64,000 nt of DNA from Vibrio algicola. Lineage in GTDB: Bacteria > Pseudomonadota > Gammaproteobacteria > Enterobacterales > Vibrionaceae. The translations under genes and the position numbers were made by a program. The notes under the pieces are model-generated. The model made no database searches and was not told the origin of the DNA. It saw only the letters and a program-made list of their open reading frames with translations. The stretch is from positions 620,001-684,000 of the forward strand of contig NZ_CP045700.1 in the NCBI RefSeq assembly GCF_009601765.2, read 5' to 3'. This document shows, one piece after another, positions 42,989 to 53,430 of this stretch; positions within the stretch are counted from its first letter, which is position 1, and each line of letters starts with the position of its first letter.

Positions 42989-44260
42989 CTAAACCGCCAA
43001 GCTCACATCATAGAACTCGAGTAATGCTTTTTCTGCATGAGCACTCCAGACATAATTATCTTTGGCTAAAATAGCATCAAGATCTTTAAAAAATGGTTCA
43101 TTCTGTGCCAGCGATTTAAAATCATCGATTGCCGTTAATGGCAGATCAATATGCGGATAAATCAGTTTTTTCCCACCAGGTATATTTAATTGGTTTAAAA
43201 TGGTATCCGGCGCAGCTTGTAGACCCCCTACATGTGTGATCATAAAGGATGGGTTTATTTTCCCTTTCGAGGACAAGTCTAACGATTCAATCATGTCGTC
43301 TTTTGAGCCACCCGAAGTGCCCACAATATGCGTTGCTTCGTAATGCACGTTATAAAAATTAAAAGGGACTTTAAATTGCTTATCTGTCGGCCCGGCAAAG
43401 AAGTTTAAACAACCATCATTGCCTAACAATTCATCTGCTTGTTCTAGCACCTGGCTAACAGCCGCATAAACCATCACGTCATCATACCCTTTCCCATCGT
43501 TAATAGACTTTAGGTAAGATACTGGATCATCAACTTGTGCAGTATTCACATAAATCAACTCAACCCCTTGCTGCTGCGCTGCCTCTATCGAAATCAAACT
43601 TTCTGCTCGAGTTAGACGGTCTTGGTCAATATCAGTCACTACCACACGTTTCGGTTTTCTTGGTCCATTGATTGCGTAATCAATCGCGCCAATCCCCATC
43701 GGTCCAGCACAGGCTAACAGAGCCAACGAACCACCTTCTTTAATACCCATATCATGTTCATACACAAACTGAGTGGTGTGATAACTTGCGTTGTAAGCCC
43801 CTATAATACAAGACATTGGCTCAGCAAGTGACGCATCAGCAAAATACGAACCGGCATAAGGCAGTACACAACCTAGCTCTATCGCAATTTTTGGAATAAT
43901 CGAATAAGTAGCATTACCACCAAAGGTTTCATAGCTGTAGCCTGCCGAGTAACCAGTAGGTAACCCCATTGCTGGTTGCAGAACAAACGACTGCCCTACT
44001 TTAAATTTATCCGCTAAATTGGCACCAACTTCTACAATCATGCCTGCATATTCATGACCCGTAATCACAGGAACTTCTGCAATATTTTCAGGTACACGCT
44101 TGTGCTTACTTCCTAGCAAGGCCGCTTTATAAGTTGATAAACAAATACTATTCGAGATATTTTTTACAAGTAATTCATCATCAGAGATTGTTGGTAAGTC
44201 AAATGCTCTCAGTTGAACATTTTTTTCACCACAAATTACAGCAGCAGTAGTTTGAACCAT
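42989..44260 (-). CDS. yggP: YggP-like zinc-dependent alcohol dehydrogenase family protein
   Basis: 423 residues, medium-chain dehydrogenase fold, with VPVITGHEYAGMIVEVG (catalytic His and Glu), GGSLALLACAGPMGIGAIDY and VVTDIDQDRLTRAESL (NAD binding). The ISNSICLSTYKAAL start and its length match YggP/SorE-type hexitol-phosphate dehydrogenases. It probably oxidises the sugar phosphate delivered by the PTS. Confidence 0.82.
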   Translation of the reverse strand: MVQTTAAVICGEKNVQLRAFDLPTISDDELLVKNISNSICLSTYKAALLGSKHKRVPENIAEVPVITGHEYAGMIVEVGANLADKFKVGQSFVLQPAMGLPTGYSAGYSYETFGGNATYSIIPKIAIELGCVLPYAGSYFADASLAEPMSCIIGAYNASYHTTQFVYEHDMGIKEGGSLALLACAGPMGIGAIDYAINGPRKPKRVVVTDIDQDRLTRAESLISIEAAQQQGVELIYVNTAQVDDPVSYLKSINDGKGYDDVMVYAAVSQVLEQADELLGNDGCLNFFAGPTDKQFKVPFNFYNVHYEATHIVGTSGGSKDDMIESLDLSSKGKINPSFMITHVGGLQAAPDTILNQLNIPGGKKLIYPHIDLPLTAIDDFKSLAQNEPFFKDLDAILAKDNYVWSAHAEKALLEFYDVSLAV

Positions 44261-44301
44261 GGTATTTCTCCTGAGGGGCTCTATGCCCCTAAATTTTTAA
44301 A

Positions 44302-45705
44302 TTAGGCTTGTTGTTGTTCAATCGTTGACATCAATTCATTCAGAGCGGGGTCGTTTAAAAAGTTCTTAATCGGAATAACCGGTAACCCTGTGGCTTTTAT
44401 CGCCCTATCTTCTAGGCTTTCATGTGTCACAACTACATCAGCCTCCGACGGTACTTTTTCTATAGCAAAGTTTTTAACTTCAATCTCGTAACCGGCTTTC
44501 ATCAGTTTCTTCCTGAAGATAGAAGCCCCCATCGCACTTGACCCCATACCTGCATCACAAGCGAAAACAACATATTGAATTTTTTTAGATGGCGTTGCTG
44601 CTGTCGCTGCAGCGGTATTGATTGCGCCTTCTTTTTTCATATCTTTCATATCGGTAACGGATTGCTCAAAAGCTTCTTCTGATTTTTTCGATTTACTCAT
44701 TTTCAAAATAAGGCTAGCAACTAAGAAAGAGACTATGGTCGCACTTGCCACACCCGCGAGAGTTCCAATGAAACCGCCTTTCGGTGTCAATGCAAGGTAC
44801 GAAAAGATAGAACCAGGACTTGGACCTGCAACTAAACCTGCACCTAGTAAGTTAAAAGTGCTAATACCTGTCGCTGCACCCGCAATTAGCGCTAAGATCA
44901 TAATTGGTTTCATTAAAACATATGGGAAATACAGTTCATGAATACCACCAAAGAAATGAATAATAATGGCACTTGGTGCCGAGCGCTTACTTAGCCCCTC
45001 ACCGAACTTAGCGTAAGCTAGCAATAAGCCTAAGCCAGGGCCAGGATTTGAAGCCACCATGAAGAAGATGGATTTACCAGTTTCTGCCGCGGCTTGTAGC
45101 CCTAATGGATAATAGATACCTTGGTCAATAGCATTGTTCAAAAACAATACCTTAGCGGGCTCATTAATAACCGCAAGTAATGGTAAATATCCCGTTGCGA
45201 CCAATGCTTCAATGCCAGATTTAACAAACAAATTAGCTGCGGTTACTGCAGGGCCCACCACTTCATAGGCAACCAAGCAACAAAGCATCCCAATAATACC
45301 AAGTGAGAAATTGTTAACGACCATTTCAAAACCAGATGGTATTTTATGTTCAATTTTTTTATCAAACTGGACTATAAACCACCCACTTAAAGGCCCCATT
45401 ATCATTGCACCGACAAACATTGGAATATCTGCACCGACAATCACCCCCATAGTACCAATAGCACCTGCAACCGCACCGCGCTTGTCACCAACGATTTGCC
45501 CCCCCGTATAACCAATCAATAGCGGTAATAGATACTTAATCATCGGACCAACAATCTGAGCAAATTGCTCATTGGGCATCCAACCCGTCGGGATGAATAA
45601 TGCAGTGATAAAGCCCCAAGCAATAAATGCCCCGATATTAGGCAGGACCATTGCGGTCAAATGCCCACCAAAAGCTTGTATTTTTGCCCTAACATTTGTA
45701 GCCAT
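44302..45705 (-). CDS. cmtA: PTS mannitol-family IICB component, CmtA-like
   Basis: 467 residues. A membrane IIC domain (about 1-340, with GGHLTAMVLPNIGAFIAWGF and the GGIHELYFPYVL signature), then a IIB domain at the C-terminus with active Cys383 in VVFACDAGMGSSAMGAS. There is no IIA domain; the separate EIIA gene follows upstream. Transports a hexitol-like sugar with phosphorylation; which one is not known. Confidence 0.9.
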   Translation of the reverse strand: MATNVRAKIQAFGGHLTAMVLPNIGAFIAWGFITALFIPTGWMPNEQFAQIVGPMIKYLLPLLIGYTGGQIVGDKRGAVAGAIGTMGVIVGADIPMFVGAMIMGPLSGWFIVQFDKKIEHKIPSGFEMVVNNFSLGIIGMLCCLVAYEVVGPAVTAANLFVKSGIEALVATGYLPLLAVINEPAKVLFLNNAIDQGIYYPLGLQAAAETGKSIFFMVASNPGPGLGLLLAYAKFGEGLSKRSAPSAIIIHFFGGIHELYFPYVLMKPIMILALIAGAATGISTFNLLGAGLVAGPSPGSIFSYLALTPKGGFIGTLAGVASATIVSFLVASLILKMSKSKKSEEAFEQSVTDMKDMKKEGAINTAAATAATPSKKIQYVVFACDAGMGSSAMGASIFRKKLMKAGYEIEVKNFAIEKVPSEADVVVTHESLEDRAIKATGLPVIPIKNFLNDPALNELMSTIEQQQA

Positions 45706-45718
45706 GTTATATTCCTTC

Positions 45719-46162
45719 TTAGTACTGCTTAATCAGTTCGAGTACTTCTTGTTTAGAAGTGGCTTCAGATAACTTAGTGATGTTATCTTCATCAATAAGC
45801 ATTTCACTTAAGGCTTGTATTACTTCAATATGAGTATCTGAATCTTTCGCGGCAAGCGTAAATAGAACATTGGCTGGACCAAGGTCTGAACCGAAATCAA
45901 CAGGCTGTGGGAAGATGTGAATACCTAAGCCTGTTTTTAAAACACCAGCTTCAGGTCTTGCATGTGGCATCGCAATACCTGGACAAAGTACATAGTAAGG
46001 GCCATTATCATACGTTGACTGGATTATCGCATCAGCATAGTCAGCGGAAACATAACCCTTATTTTCTAGATATTGGGTGGTCGTTTTAACGGCTTCTTGC
46101 CATTCATATGACTGATTATGAATAACATCAATTAGATCGTGATCAATTAGGTTATATAGCAT
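45719..46162 (-). CDS. cmtB: PTS EIIA component, CmtB-like
   Basis: 147 residues; EIIA type 2 with the phosphorylated His67 in GIAMPHARPEAG. Accepts phosphate from HPr and hands it to the CmtA IIB Cys. First gene of a six-gene operon (cmtB-cmtA-yggP-yggD-yggC-PHP). A CRP-like site lies about 80 bp upstream. Confidence 0.9.
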   Translation of the reverse strand: MLYNLIDHDLIDVIHNQSYEWQEAVKTTTQYLENKGYVSADYADAIIQSTYDNGPYYVLCPGIAMPHARPEAGVLKTGLGIHIFPQPVDFGSDLGPANVLFTLAAKDSDTHIEVIQALSEMLIDEDNITKLSEATSKQEVLELIKQY

Positions 46163-46240
46163 GTTGAAACCTTACTTTGTTATCTCTGGGAATAGATCAA
46201 TTATCAAGATTGTTACTTATAACTGCAACTGCACACATAA

Positions 46241-46256
46241 TGAGATCCACCTCACA
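46241..46256. promoter_or_regulatory. CRP-like site upstream of cmtB
   Basis: TGAGATCCACCTCACA: half-sites TGAGA and TCACA with a 6-bp spacer, one mismatch to the CRP consensus. Expected for a PTS sugar operon. Confidence 0.6.
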
Positions 46257-46617
46257 CAACGAGCTCGGTCAATTAGTATTTAGTCATCTAACTCACATAA
46301 TTAGAAGTAATAAAATTACAGTTTTGTTCTTGAGCAACTTGTCAATAGTATTAATTAGACTCAGAGCAGGCTTTGCAATAAAACACCTTATTCGATATAA
46401 GCGACGTACATCACATTTCAAATATTGACATTGTATTTGTTATTTAATTAACTTAGCGAAATAAATAATAACTTGAAAATCTGTCTCTGGTTTTAGTGAT
46501 ATAGATCTTCATGACTTTATACTACATTAATTTTGTTGCTTTCTTTCTCCATTATACCTCTACTTCATCACCTCTCTCCTTTATCTTTACTTGATTGTTA
46601 GAGCGCCCATTCGCCAT

Positions 46618-46651
46618 AAAAAAGCCCCTTTAGCAATTAAGCTAAAGGGGC
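46618..46651 (-). terminator. Terminator after galM
   Basis: Perfect 11-bp stem GCCCCTTTAGC (46624-46634) with GCTAAAGGGGC (46641-46651), 6-nt loop, followed on the minus strand by a run of U. Confidence 0.9.
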
Positions 46652-46686
46652 ACATATAATATTTAGTGACTAATATAGCCCTAAGA

Positions 46687-47766
46687 TCAAAAACTAAATT
46701 GATATACCGTAGTGTGGTGGTATGACTGATCTGGCTGCACGATACTGTCGCTAAACGTCCATTCAGGGTGATTCGGTGCATCAGGTAAGTATTGAGTCTC
46801 TAACGCAAAACCATCACATGTTTGATACGGAGCTTCCTCGCGTGAGGGACACTGAGCTAAATAATTACCACTGTAAACTTGCATCGCAGGCTTAGTGGTA
46901 AACACGTGCATGCTGACCTTGTCATCTGGCGACACCACGCTTGCAACTTGTTTCAGTTGATTCAAATGTTCAGTTGAGAAAATAAAGGCATGATCATAAC
47001 CAGCGGCCAATTTTTGCTCATCATCAAACAAAAAGTCTTGCTGTAATGTTTTTTCAGTTTGAAAATCAAAACCCGTATTCACGACCGATTTTATGCGCGT
47101 CGGCAAGCTATTCTCATCACTTGCAAGAAACTGCTCGGCTGATATAGTCAGCTTATGCTCTAAGCAATTGACGCCACTTTTCGCGCCTTGTAGATTAAAA
47201 TAAGCATGATTAGTTAAGTTAATTGGACACGCTTTATCGACCTTGGCCTGATAGTCTATCGACACTTGATTGTCATCGGTGAGCGTATAGCTTAACTGCA
47301 CCTGCATATTCCCCGGAAAGCCTTGATCGCCATCGGCGGAGTTAAGTTCAAACACCACTTGGTCTTGTGATTGACTTACCACTGTCCAACGGCGCTTATC
47401 AAACCCCATTTCGCCACCATGAATACAATATTTTTCATGGTTTTGTGATAGTGAATAAACCTGTCCATTAAGTTCAAATTGAGCGCCGGCAATTCGGTTT
47501 GCATAGCGGCCAACACTCGCCCCTAGAAAACAGGTTTGCTGCTGAAACTTCTCGATGGTATCAACCCCAAGCAATACTTCTCGTACTTGGTCGGCAACCG
47601 GAACGGTACAGCTTAACCACGTTGCCCCAACATCCATAAAAGTCGCGGTCATACCGGATTGATTGGATAAGGTGATCACCTTGGCAGCGAGTCCATCAAG
47701 GTAGACTCCTGCGCTCATATTGGTGTGCAATTGTTCCACACCGCATGGTAACGATAATGATCCCAT
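46687..47766 (-). CDS. galM: Aldose 1-epimerase (mutarotase)
   Basis: 359 residues from the ATG at 47766, just after the galK stop; a longer frame overlaps galK and is unlikely. Interconverts the two anomers of galactose in the cytosol. Motifs: GRYANRIAGAQFELNG, the catalytic LTNHAYFNLQG, and AGYDHAFIF. Last gene of galETKM. Confidence 0.94.
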   Translation of the reverse strand: MGSLSLPCGVEQLHTNMSAGVYLDGLAAKVITLSNQSGMTATFMDVGATWLSCTVPVADQVREVLLGVDTIEKFQQQTCFLGASVGRYANRIAGAQFELNGQVYSLSQNHEKYCIHGGEMGFDKRRWTVVSQSQDQVVFELNSADGDQGFPGNMQVQLSYTLTDDNQVSIDYQAKVDKACPINLTNHAYFNLQGAKSGVNCLEHKLTISAEQFLASDENSLPTRIKSVVNTGFDFQTEKTLQQDFLFDDEQKLAAGYDHAFIFSTEHLNQLKQVASVVSPDDKVSMHVFTTKPAMQVYSGNYLAQCPSREEAPYQTCDGFALETQYLPDAPNHPEWTFSDSIVQPDQSYHHTTVYQFSF

Positions 47767-47767
47767 A

Positions 47768-48946
47768 TTAACGAGTCTCAGTTGTAATAACGCCAGCGCC
47801 ATCCATTGCTTTACACACATAGATGGTTTCTTTTAAGCCCGTTTTAGCTTGATATTGTGCTTCCACTGCCGCTTTTACTGCATCAACTAAAGACGGTGGA
47901 ACCAGAGAAACCACACAACCACCAAAGCCGCCGCCCGTCATGCGTACGCCACCTTGAGTGCCAAGCACGTCTTTCACAATATCAACAATCGCATCAACTT
48001 CTGGGCAAGTGATATCAAAATCATCGCGCATAGACACATGCGATTGTTCCATCAGTACCGCTAAACGTGCCATGTCGTGATTTCTTAATGCAATCGCCGC
48101 TTCTTCTGTTCGATCGTTTTCGGTGATCACATGACGAGCGCGTTTGGCTACCACTTGGTCTAGCTCGGCTTCACGTTGCATAAATTGCTCAATCGACACA
48201 TCACGCAATGCTTTCACATTGAAAAAGTCGGCGGCTGCTTCACATTGCTGGCGGCGAGTGTTGTATTCGCTGTCAACTAAGCCGCGTTTTTTATTCGAGT
48301 TAATGATCACAATCGCCATATCTTCTGGCATGGATACCGCTTTTGTTTCTAGCGAGCGACAATCAATCAATAATGAATGGTTACGTTTACCTTCAGCCGA
48401 AATAAGCTGGTCCATAATGCCGCAGTTACACCCAACAAATTGGTTTTCGGCTTGCTGACCATTTAAGGCGATATCTTGTTGTGAGATGTTAAGCTCGTAC
48501 AGGGTTTTAAATGTCTGCCCAATCACCACTTCTAATGCTGCCGAAGAGCTTAATCCCGCCCCTTGTGGCACATTGCCGCTCACTGCAATATCGGCACCCG
48601 TAAATTCATAACCACGTTTTTGCAAACAATCAATCACGCCGCGAATGTAGTTAACCCACATCACATCATGATCAAATTCGAGTGGTTTGGAAATATCAAA
48701 CTCATTCACTTGGTTATCAAAATCCACCGCTACCACACGCACGATGTTGTCATCACGCTTAGAGGCTGCCACCAAGGTTTGGTAATCAATCGCGCACGGC
48801 AGCACAAAACCATCATTATAATCGGTATGTTCACCAATTAAGTTCACACGGCCTGGCGCTTGAATAATGTGCGTCGCGGCGTAGTTAAAAATCAGTTCAA
48901 ATGCGCCATTAACGGCTTCTATTAACTTTTGAGTACGTTCGTTCAT
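47768..48946 (-). CDS. galK: Galactokinase
   Basis: 392 residues of the GHMP kinase family. Motif 1 [20 protein letters not shown], motif 2 [19 protein letters not shown], and motif 3 [14 protein letters not shown] are intact. Phosphorylates galactose to galactose 1-phosphate. Central gene of the operon. Confidence 0.97.
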   Translation of the reverse strand: MNERTQKLIEAVNGAFELIFNYAATHIIQAPGRVNLIGEHTDYNDGFVLPCAIDYQTLVAASKRDDNIVRVVAVDFDNQVNEFDISKPLEFDHDVMWVNYIRGVIDCLQKRGYEFTGADIAVSGNVPQGAGLSSSAALEVVIGQTFKTLYELNISQQDIALNGQQAENQFVGCNCGIMDQLISAEGKRNHSLLIDCRSLETKAVSMPEDMAIVIINSNKKRGLVDSEYNTRRQQCEAAADFFNVKALRDVSIEQFMQREAELDQVVAKRARHVITENDRTEEAAIALRNHDMARLAVLMEQSHVSMRDDFDITCPEVDAIVDIVKDVLGTQGGVRMTGGGFGGCVVSLVPPSLVDAVKAAVEAQYQAKTGLKETIYVCKAMDGAGVITTETR

Positions 48947-49052
48947 TGGGTTTACCTACATAGTTTTAATAATGATCACTCGTATGGATATACTCTTGAT
49001 ATGAAAATAAAAACTTCCATTATCTAAAGGAGAGACGAGTGTTTAAATTGGG

Positions 49053-50120
49053 TTATTGTGCATCTTTATAATGTTGACTGCTTAATGCACGTAATCTTTC
49101 TGCTGCTTGTTCTGCGGTGAGATCGCGCTGACTTTCTGCCAGCATTTCATAGCCCACCATGAATTTTTTAACCGTCGCAGAGCGCAACAATGGTGGATAA
49201 AACAAAGCATGCAATTGCCAATGTTCAGTACCTTTATCTTCTATTGAATCATCATTTTCAAAAAATGGCGCGTAATGCCACCCCATTGAGTACGGGAAGG
49301 AACATTGGAATAAATTATCGTAACGACAAGTGAGTTGTTTGATCGCGAGTGCCAAGTCATCACGTTGTGCATCGCTGAGATCATTCATACGTTTGATGTG
49401 CGTTTTTGGCAGTAACATGGTTTCAAATGGCCACGCCGCCCAATAAGGGACCACGGCGATCCAATGCTCGGTTTCTACTACAGTACGCGCGCCATCTTGC
49501 AGCTCACTTTGCACATAATCGACTAATAAGTTGGTGCCATGTTGTTGGTAATAATCACGCAGATTTTTATCTTTACGCTCGATTTCGTTAGGCAAAAAGC
49601 TATTAGCCCAGATTTGTCCATGCGGATGAGGTTGCGAACAGCCCATTGCCTCACCTTTATTTTCAAACGCTTGCACCCATAGGTAATCTTGACCTAATTC
49701 TTCAATTTGCTCATTCCATGTGTCGACCACATTACGGATCTGTGACACGGGTAATTCCGGCAGGGTTTTGCTGTGATCGGGCGAGAAGCAAATCACTCGG
49801 CTTAACCCGCGTACCCCTTGGGTTTTAAATAACGGATTTGTGGACGGTGGCGCATCCGGTGAATCTGGCATTAAGGCGGCAAAGTCGTTTTGGAACACAA
49901 AGGTGCCTTTATAATCAGGATTCACATCGCCAGAAATTCGGGTATTGGTTGGGCATAAAAAGCAATCGTCTTGATATGGCTTAATGCTGGCGGTCACAGG
50001 TTTCTCATCTTGACCACTCCACGGGCGTTTGGCGCGATGAGGAGACACTAAGATCCACTGCCCAGTTAATGGATTGTAGCGGCGATGTGGATGATCAATG
50101 GGGTTAAATTCTGTTGTCAT
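49053..50120 (-). CDS. galT: Galactose-1-phosphate uridylyltransferase
   Basis: 355 residues. The active-site HPHGQIW is intact ([12 protein letters not shown]), as are zinc ligands in [11 protein letters not shown] near the N-terminus. Transfers UMP between glucose and galactose 1-phosphates. Lies 63 bp after galE and 106 bp before galK. Confidence 0.97.
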   Translation of the reverse strand: MTTEFNPIDHPHRRYNPLTGQWILVSPHRAKRPWSGQDEKPVTASIKPYQDDCFLCPTNTRISGDVNPDYKGTFVFQNDFAALMPDSPDAPPSTNPLFKTQGVRGLSRVICFSPDHSKTLPELPVSQIRNVVDTWNEQIEELGQDYLWVQAFENKGEAMGCSQPHPHGQIWANSFLPNEIERKDKNLRDYYQQHGTNLLVDYVQSELQDGARTVVETEHWIAVVPYWAAWPFETMLLPKTHIKRMNDLSDAQRDDLALAIKQLTCRYDNLFQCSFPYSMGWHYAPFFENDDSIEDKGTEHWQLHALFYPPLLRSATVKKFMVGYEMLAESQRDLTAEQAAERLRALSSQHYKDAQ

Positions 50121-50183
50121 TTTTTATTTTCTGCCTGTTTGAGTGAGTTAAAGCGTGAATAACCAATATTATTGATCCCAATA

Positions 50184-51215
50184 TTACGAATCATAGCCAT
50201 TAGGGTTATTCGACTGCCAACGCCAAGTATCTGCGCTCATTTCTGCCACATCTCGCGTGGCTTTCCAGCCTAAATCTTGTTCTGCTTTTTCTGTACTTGC
50301 CCAGCATTCGGCAATATCACCCGCGCGACGTGGTTTGATTTCATACGCCACTTGATGCCCGCAAGCGCTAGAGAATGCATTGACCATATCCAATACGCTG
50401 CTGCCTTGGCCAGTTCCTAGATTATAGATATGCAAACCGGCTTTATTCGTCAGTGCATTAATGGCGGCCAAATGCCCATCGGCTAGGTCCATAACATGAA
50501 TGTAGTCACGCACACCGGTGCCATCTGGGGTGGCATAATCATCGCCAAATACCGCCAATTTATCACGACGACCAACGGCCACTTGCGCAATAAATGGCAT
50601 GAGGTTATTCGGCATACCTTGAGGATCTTCCCCCATCGTGCCAGATGGATGCGCGCCAACAGGATTGAAATAACGCAACAAGGTAATGCTCCAATCCTTT
50701 TCAGCGTCAAACAGATCGCTAAAGCATTCTTCAATAATGTATTTACTGCGACCATAAGGGTTGGTGGTGGCACCTGTTGGTGACGACTCGGTGATCGGTA
50801 CTTGAGCAGGATCGCCATACACAGTCGCCGATGAACTGAATACAATATTTTTCACCCCTGCGGTACGCATACTGCGCGCTAACACCAAAGAACCATTCAC
50901 GTTGTTATCGTAGTATTCCAAAGGCTTGGCAACCGACTCCCCGACCGCTTTTAGACCTGCAAAATGGATCACCGCATCAATAGGTTGGTTGCTATTGGCT
51001 TGTTCACTAAAGACCTGATCTAAGAAAGCTTCATCACGCACATCACCTTGATAAAATTCAGGCTTGGTGCCGGTTAGCGCTTCAATGCGATTTAAAACCT
51101 CTAACTTGCTGTTGGTTAAGTTATCTAATGCAATTGGCTGATGCCCAGCGTTGATTAACTGCACACAAGTATGACTGCCGATATACCCTAACCCACCCGT
51201 GACTAAAACTTTCAT
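50184..51215 (-). CDS. galE: UDP-glucose 4-epimerase
   Basis: 343 residues from the ATG at 51215 (GGAG upstream); the frame also opens at 51245. NAD-binding GGLGYIGSHTC, catalytic SSSATVYGD and YGRSKYIIEE are visible. Interconverts UDP-galactose and UDP-glucose. First gene of the galETKM operon, with a GalR palindrome 120 bp upstream. Confidence 0.97.
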   Translation of the reverse strand: MKVLVTGGLGYIGSHTCVQLINAGHQPIALDNLTNSKLEVLNRIEALTGTKPEFYQGDVRDEAFLDQVFSEQANSNQPIDAVIHFAGLKAVGESVAKPLEYYDNNVNGSLVLARSMRTAGVKNIVFSSSATVYGDPAQVPITESSPTGATTNPYGRSKYIIEECFSDLFDAEKDWSITLLRYFNPVGAHPSGTMGEDPQGMPNNLMPFIAQVAVGRRDKLAVFGDDYATPDGTGVRDYIHVMDLADGHLAAINALTNKAGLHIYNLGTGQGSSVLDMVNAFSSACGHQVAYEIKPRRAGDIAECWASTEKAEQDLGWKATRDVAEMSADTWRWQSNNPNGYDS

Positions 51216-51245
51216 TTTGACTCCTTCATGATCTTTAGCTTCCAA

Positions 51246-51532
51246 AAGAAAACGATCCCATTAAAGCAAACCGCTTAACTTATGGTGATAATAGCAACAT
51301 ACCCGGCATTATTTCTGTGATCCAACGCAATTAATGTAAACGTTTACACTTGTAATTACATTAACATTGGAACACCAACATCACTGAGGAACATCCAGCA
51401 ACTCTGCCTAACAGATCCATGCCTTCATGAATAGGTTTATCAAGCCTATAACTGCCGAAAATCCACATTAATAACCTAAATAATGTTATTAATTACGATA
51501 TCACTACCAAAAATTAAAGTTCACGCCATAGG
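51246..51532. other. Divergent intergenic region upstream of galE
   Basis: 287 bases with a perfect GalR palindrome at 51335-51348 and AT-rich flanks. No gene, and no clear terminator seen. Confidence 0.7.
51335..51348. promoter_or_regulatory. GalR operator upstream of galETKM
   Basis: Perfect palindrome TGTAAACGTTTACA, identical to the one before the symporter at 34679. Confidence 0.8.
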
Positions 51533-52168
51533 ATGCTGAACTTCTACATTTTTGATAAGAATATTATGGACTTACTTTTTTTTAACACTCAAAACTCGGT
51601 ATCTACACCTTCGATGCGACACAATCAGGTAACATGCTTGACTGAACTCAATAAGCATTCAGCATCAGTTTGTCTTATTTCAGCAAACGAACCAGAACAA
51701 GACAAATTATTACAATCAATTCATCAATTAGAACACACGCATACTTGGCAAATATATGTGATGAAAGAAAGTACCTTATCTGCTCATTTATCTGATGGGT
51801 TATGGTCGGAAAATGAGTGGGAAGCGAAATGGCAACAACATCAAAAACGGTTATCTCATCTCAATGACCGACAAACTTGCCCTATCCTCACTTGGTTATG
51901 GCTGGATGAAAAGCGCTCTTTATTACCCGTAAAAGATCATCATACCGACCAAGTTTATTATTACCCATTGATCGATTGTTATTACCCTGCATTACAGTCA
52001 GCACAAACGTATGTAGTGGCAAAGCTGAAAAATCAATTACTCCAAACAGAAGACTTTATCGACCGAATTCGGCACTGCCCTGAGTGTGACTCAGCACATC
52101 TTAATTATGTTGAAACCTGCGTGTATTGCCACAGCGCGGATATCCAACTATTCTGGTCTAATCGATCT
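51533..52168 (+). pseudogene. Truncated protein with Cys-rich metal-binding region, cut by an IS
   Basis: About 212 residues remain up to the IS end at 52168; the frame then reads a few residues into the element. The last part has a zinc-ribbon-like CPECDSAHLNYVETCVYCHS, which resembles the TackOD1-type output domain linked in Vibrio to diguanylate cyclases. The rest of the gene is missing after the IS. The start may be at 51533 or at 51566. Confidence 0.6.
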
Positions 52169-53342
52169 GGACACCTTGATTGTGGATAATCGATAATCAA
52201 TCGAGGTGAATATGAATACAAAACGTCAATATCGAACTTATACGAAAGAATTTAAAGAAGAGGCAATCGGCCTTATTACCGAACAAGGGTATTCTGTCGC
52301 CCAAGCTGCTGATGCGTTGGGAGTATCACAAAACCTGCTTTATACTTGGAAGCAGAAGGCTGACGAACTCAATAATTCATCTGTCAACGCAGATGAAAAA
52401 ACGGAATTAATGGCTCTGAGAAAGGAAGTAAAGCAGCTTAGAATGGAGAAAGAGATCCTAAAAAAAGCCAGCGCCTTCTTTGCGAAAGAAATGAAGTAAA
52501 GTTTCAATTTATTCGAGAGCATCGCTCTCGATTTCCAATAAAAATGCTTTGTAACGCTCTAAAAGTAAGCCGCAGTGCATTTTATGATTGGTTAGCACGA
52601 CCTGCTCAGATCATTACTGAGCAAGAGCTTAATTTATACAGAACTGCCAAGCGCTTATTCAAGCGCAGTCGTGGAAGTTTAGGCTCTCGTCAATTAGCTA
52701 AGAAACTACGTGAAGAAGGCTTCACTATCGGGCGTTATCGTACTCGCACCATCATGCGTAAGTTAGGTCTTGTTGTGCGTCAGCGTCGAGCTTATAAAAT
52801 CACCACCAAGCGGAAACATAGTGATAGCGTTGCAGATAATATATTAAAACAACAATTTAATCCTACAGTGCCCAATCGTATTTGGGCCGGAGATGTTACT
52901 TATCTGAGAACCAATCAAGGTTGGATGTATCTGGCTGTAGTCATGGATTTACATTCACGCGGATCATTGGTTGGGCATTATCAGATCGCATGACGGTAGG
53001 TCTCGTTGAACGTGCATTACAAATGGCAATTACACTTCGTAAGCCTCAAAGAGGCTTACTTTTCCTCACAGTACACCAGTAGTTCATTTCAGCACCTGTT
53101 AACGAGAAATGGCATCACATCATCAATGAGCAGCGTTGGAGCTTGTTTAGACAATGCAGTCGTCGAACGGTTCTTCGGTAGCTTGAAAAATGAATGGCTA
53201 CTCAATGTGGTTTATTTAACGCGTGATGCAATGAAAGAAGATGTTGAAGAATATATCCGGTATTACAACCATGAAAGGTTGCATACTACGCTTGGTGATT
53301 TAACGCCAATCGACTATAAAAAATTACAAAGTCAGGTGTCCT
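52168..53342 (+). mobile_element. IS3-family insertion sequence, degenerate
   Basis: About 1,175 bp. Left end TGGACACCTTGATT (52168-), right end reading GGACACCTGACTTT in reverse (from 53341). Contains orfA and a broken orfB. No target-site duplication was seen, and the interrupted gene does not resume beyond it, so a deletion probably followed insertion. Confidence 0.85.
52212..52499 (+). CDS. IS3-family transposase OrfA
   Basis: 95 residues from the ATG at 52212 (GAGG upstream). HTH of the IS3 type (YTKEFKEEAIGLITEQGYSV, AQAADALGVSQNLLYTWKQK), followed by a leucine-zipper region (ALRKEVKQLRMEKEILKKAS). The end overlaps the orfB frame in the -1 register, where a programmed frameshift usually joins the two. 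Confidence 0.88.
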   Translation: MNTKRQYRTYTKEFKEEAIGLITEQGYSVAQAADALGVSQNLLYTWKQKADELNNSSVNADEKTELMALRKEVKQLRMEKEILKKASAFFAKEMK

Positions 53343-53353
53343 ATTGGGCTTGA
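52500..53353 (+). pseudogene. IS3-family transposase OrfB, broken by two frame changes
   Basis: DDE transposase in three frames. The first frame runs through IWAGDVTYLRTNQGWMYLAV (first Asp) to a 1-base loss near 52960; the next resumes at IIGWALSDRMTVGLVERALQ until about 53063, where the HSD-x-GSQY block that normally carries the second Asp is largely deleted; the last frame has NAVVERFFGSLKNEWLL with the Glu. The element cannot move by itself. Confidence 0.85.
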
Positions 53354-53385
53354 CCAGAATACTCGGTATAACTAAGATTAAATCC

Positions 53386-53430
53386 AAAAAAAATCCCCGA
53401 GTCGATGAATATACATCATCTTGGGGATTT
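53386..53430 (-). terminator. Terminator after cpdB
   Basis: Stem AAATCCCC (53391-53398) with GGGGATTT (53423-53430), with an A-run on the plus strand (U-run for the minus transcript). Confidence 0.75.

Larger units (their letters stand above)
46163..46686. other. Intergenic region between cmtB and galM
   Basis: 524 bases. It contains a CRP-like site at 46241-46256, presumably the cmt promoter, an AT-rich stretch without recognisable genes (46260-46600), and the galM terminator at 46618-46651. Confidence 0.75.
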
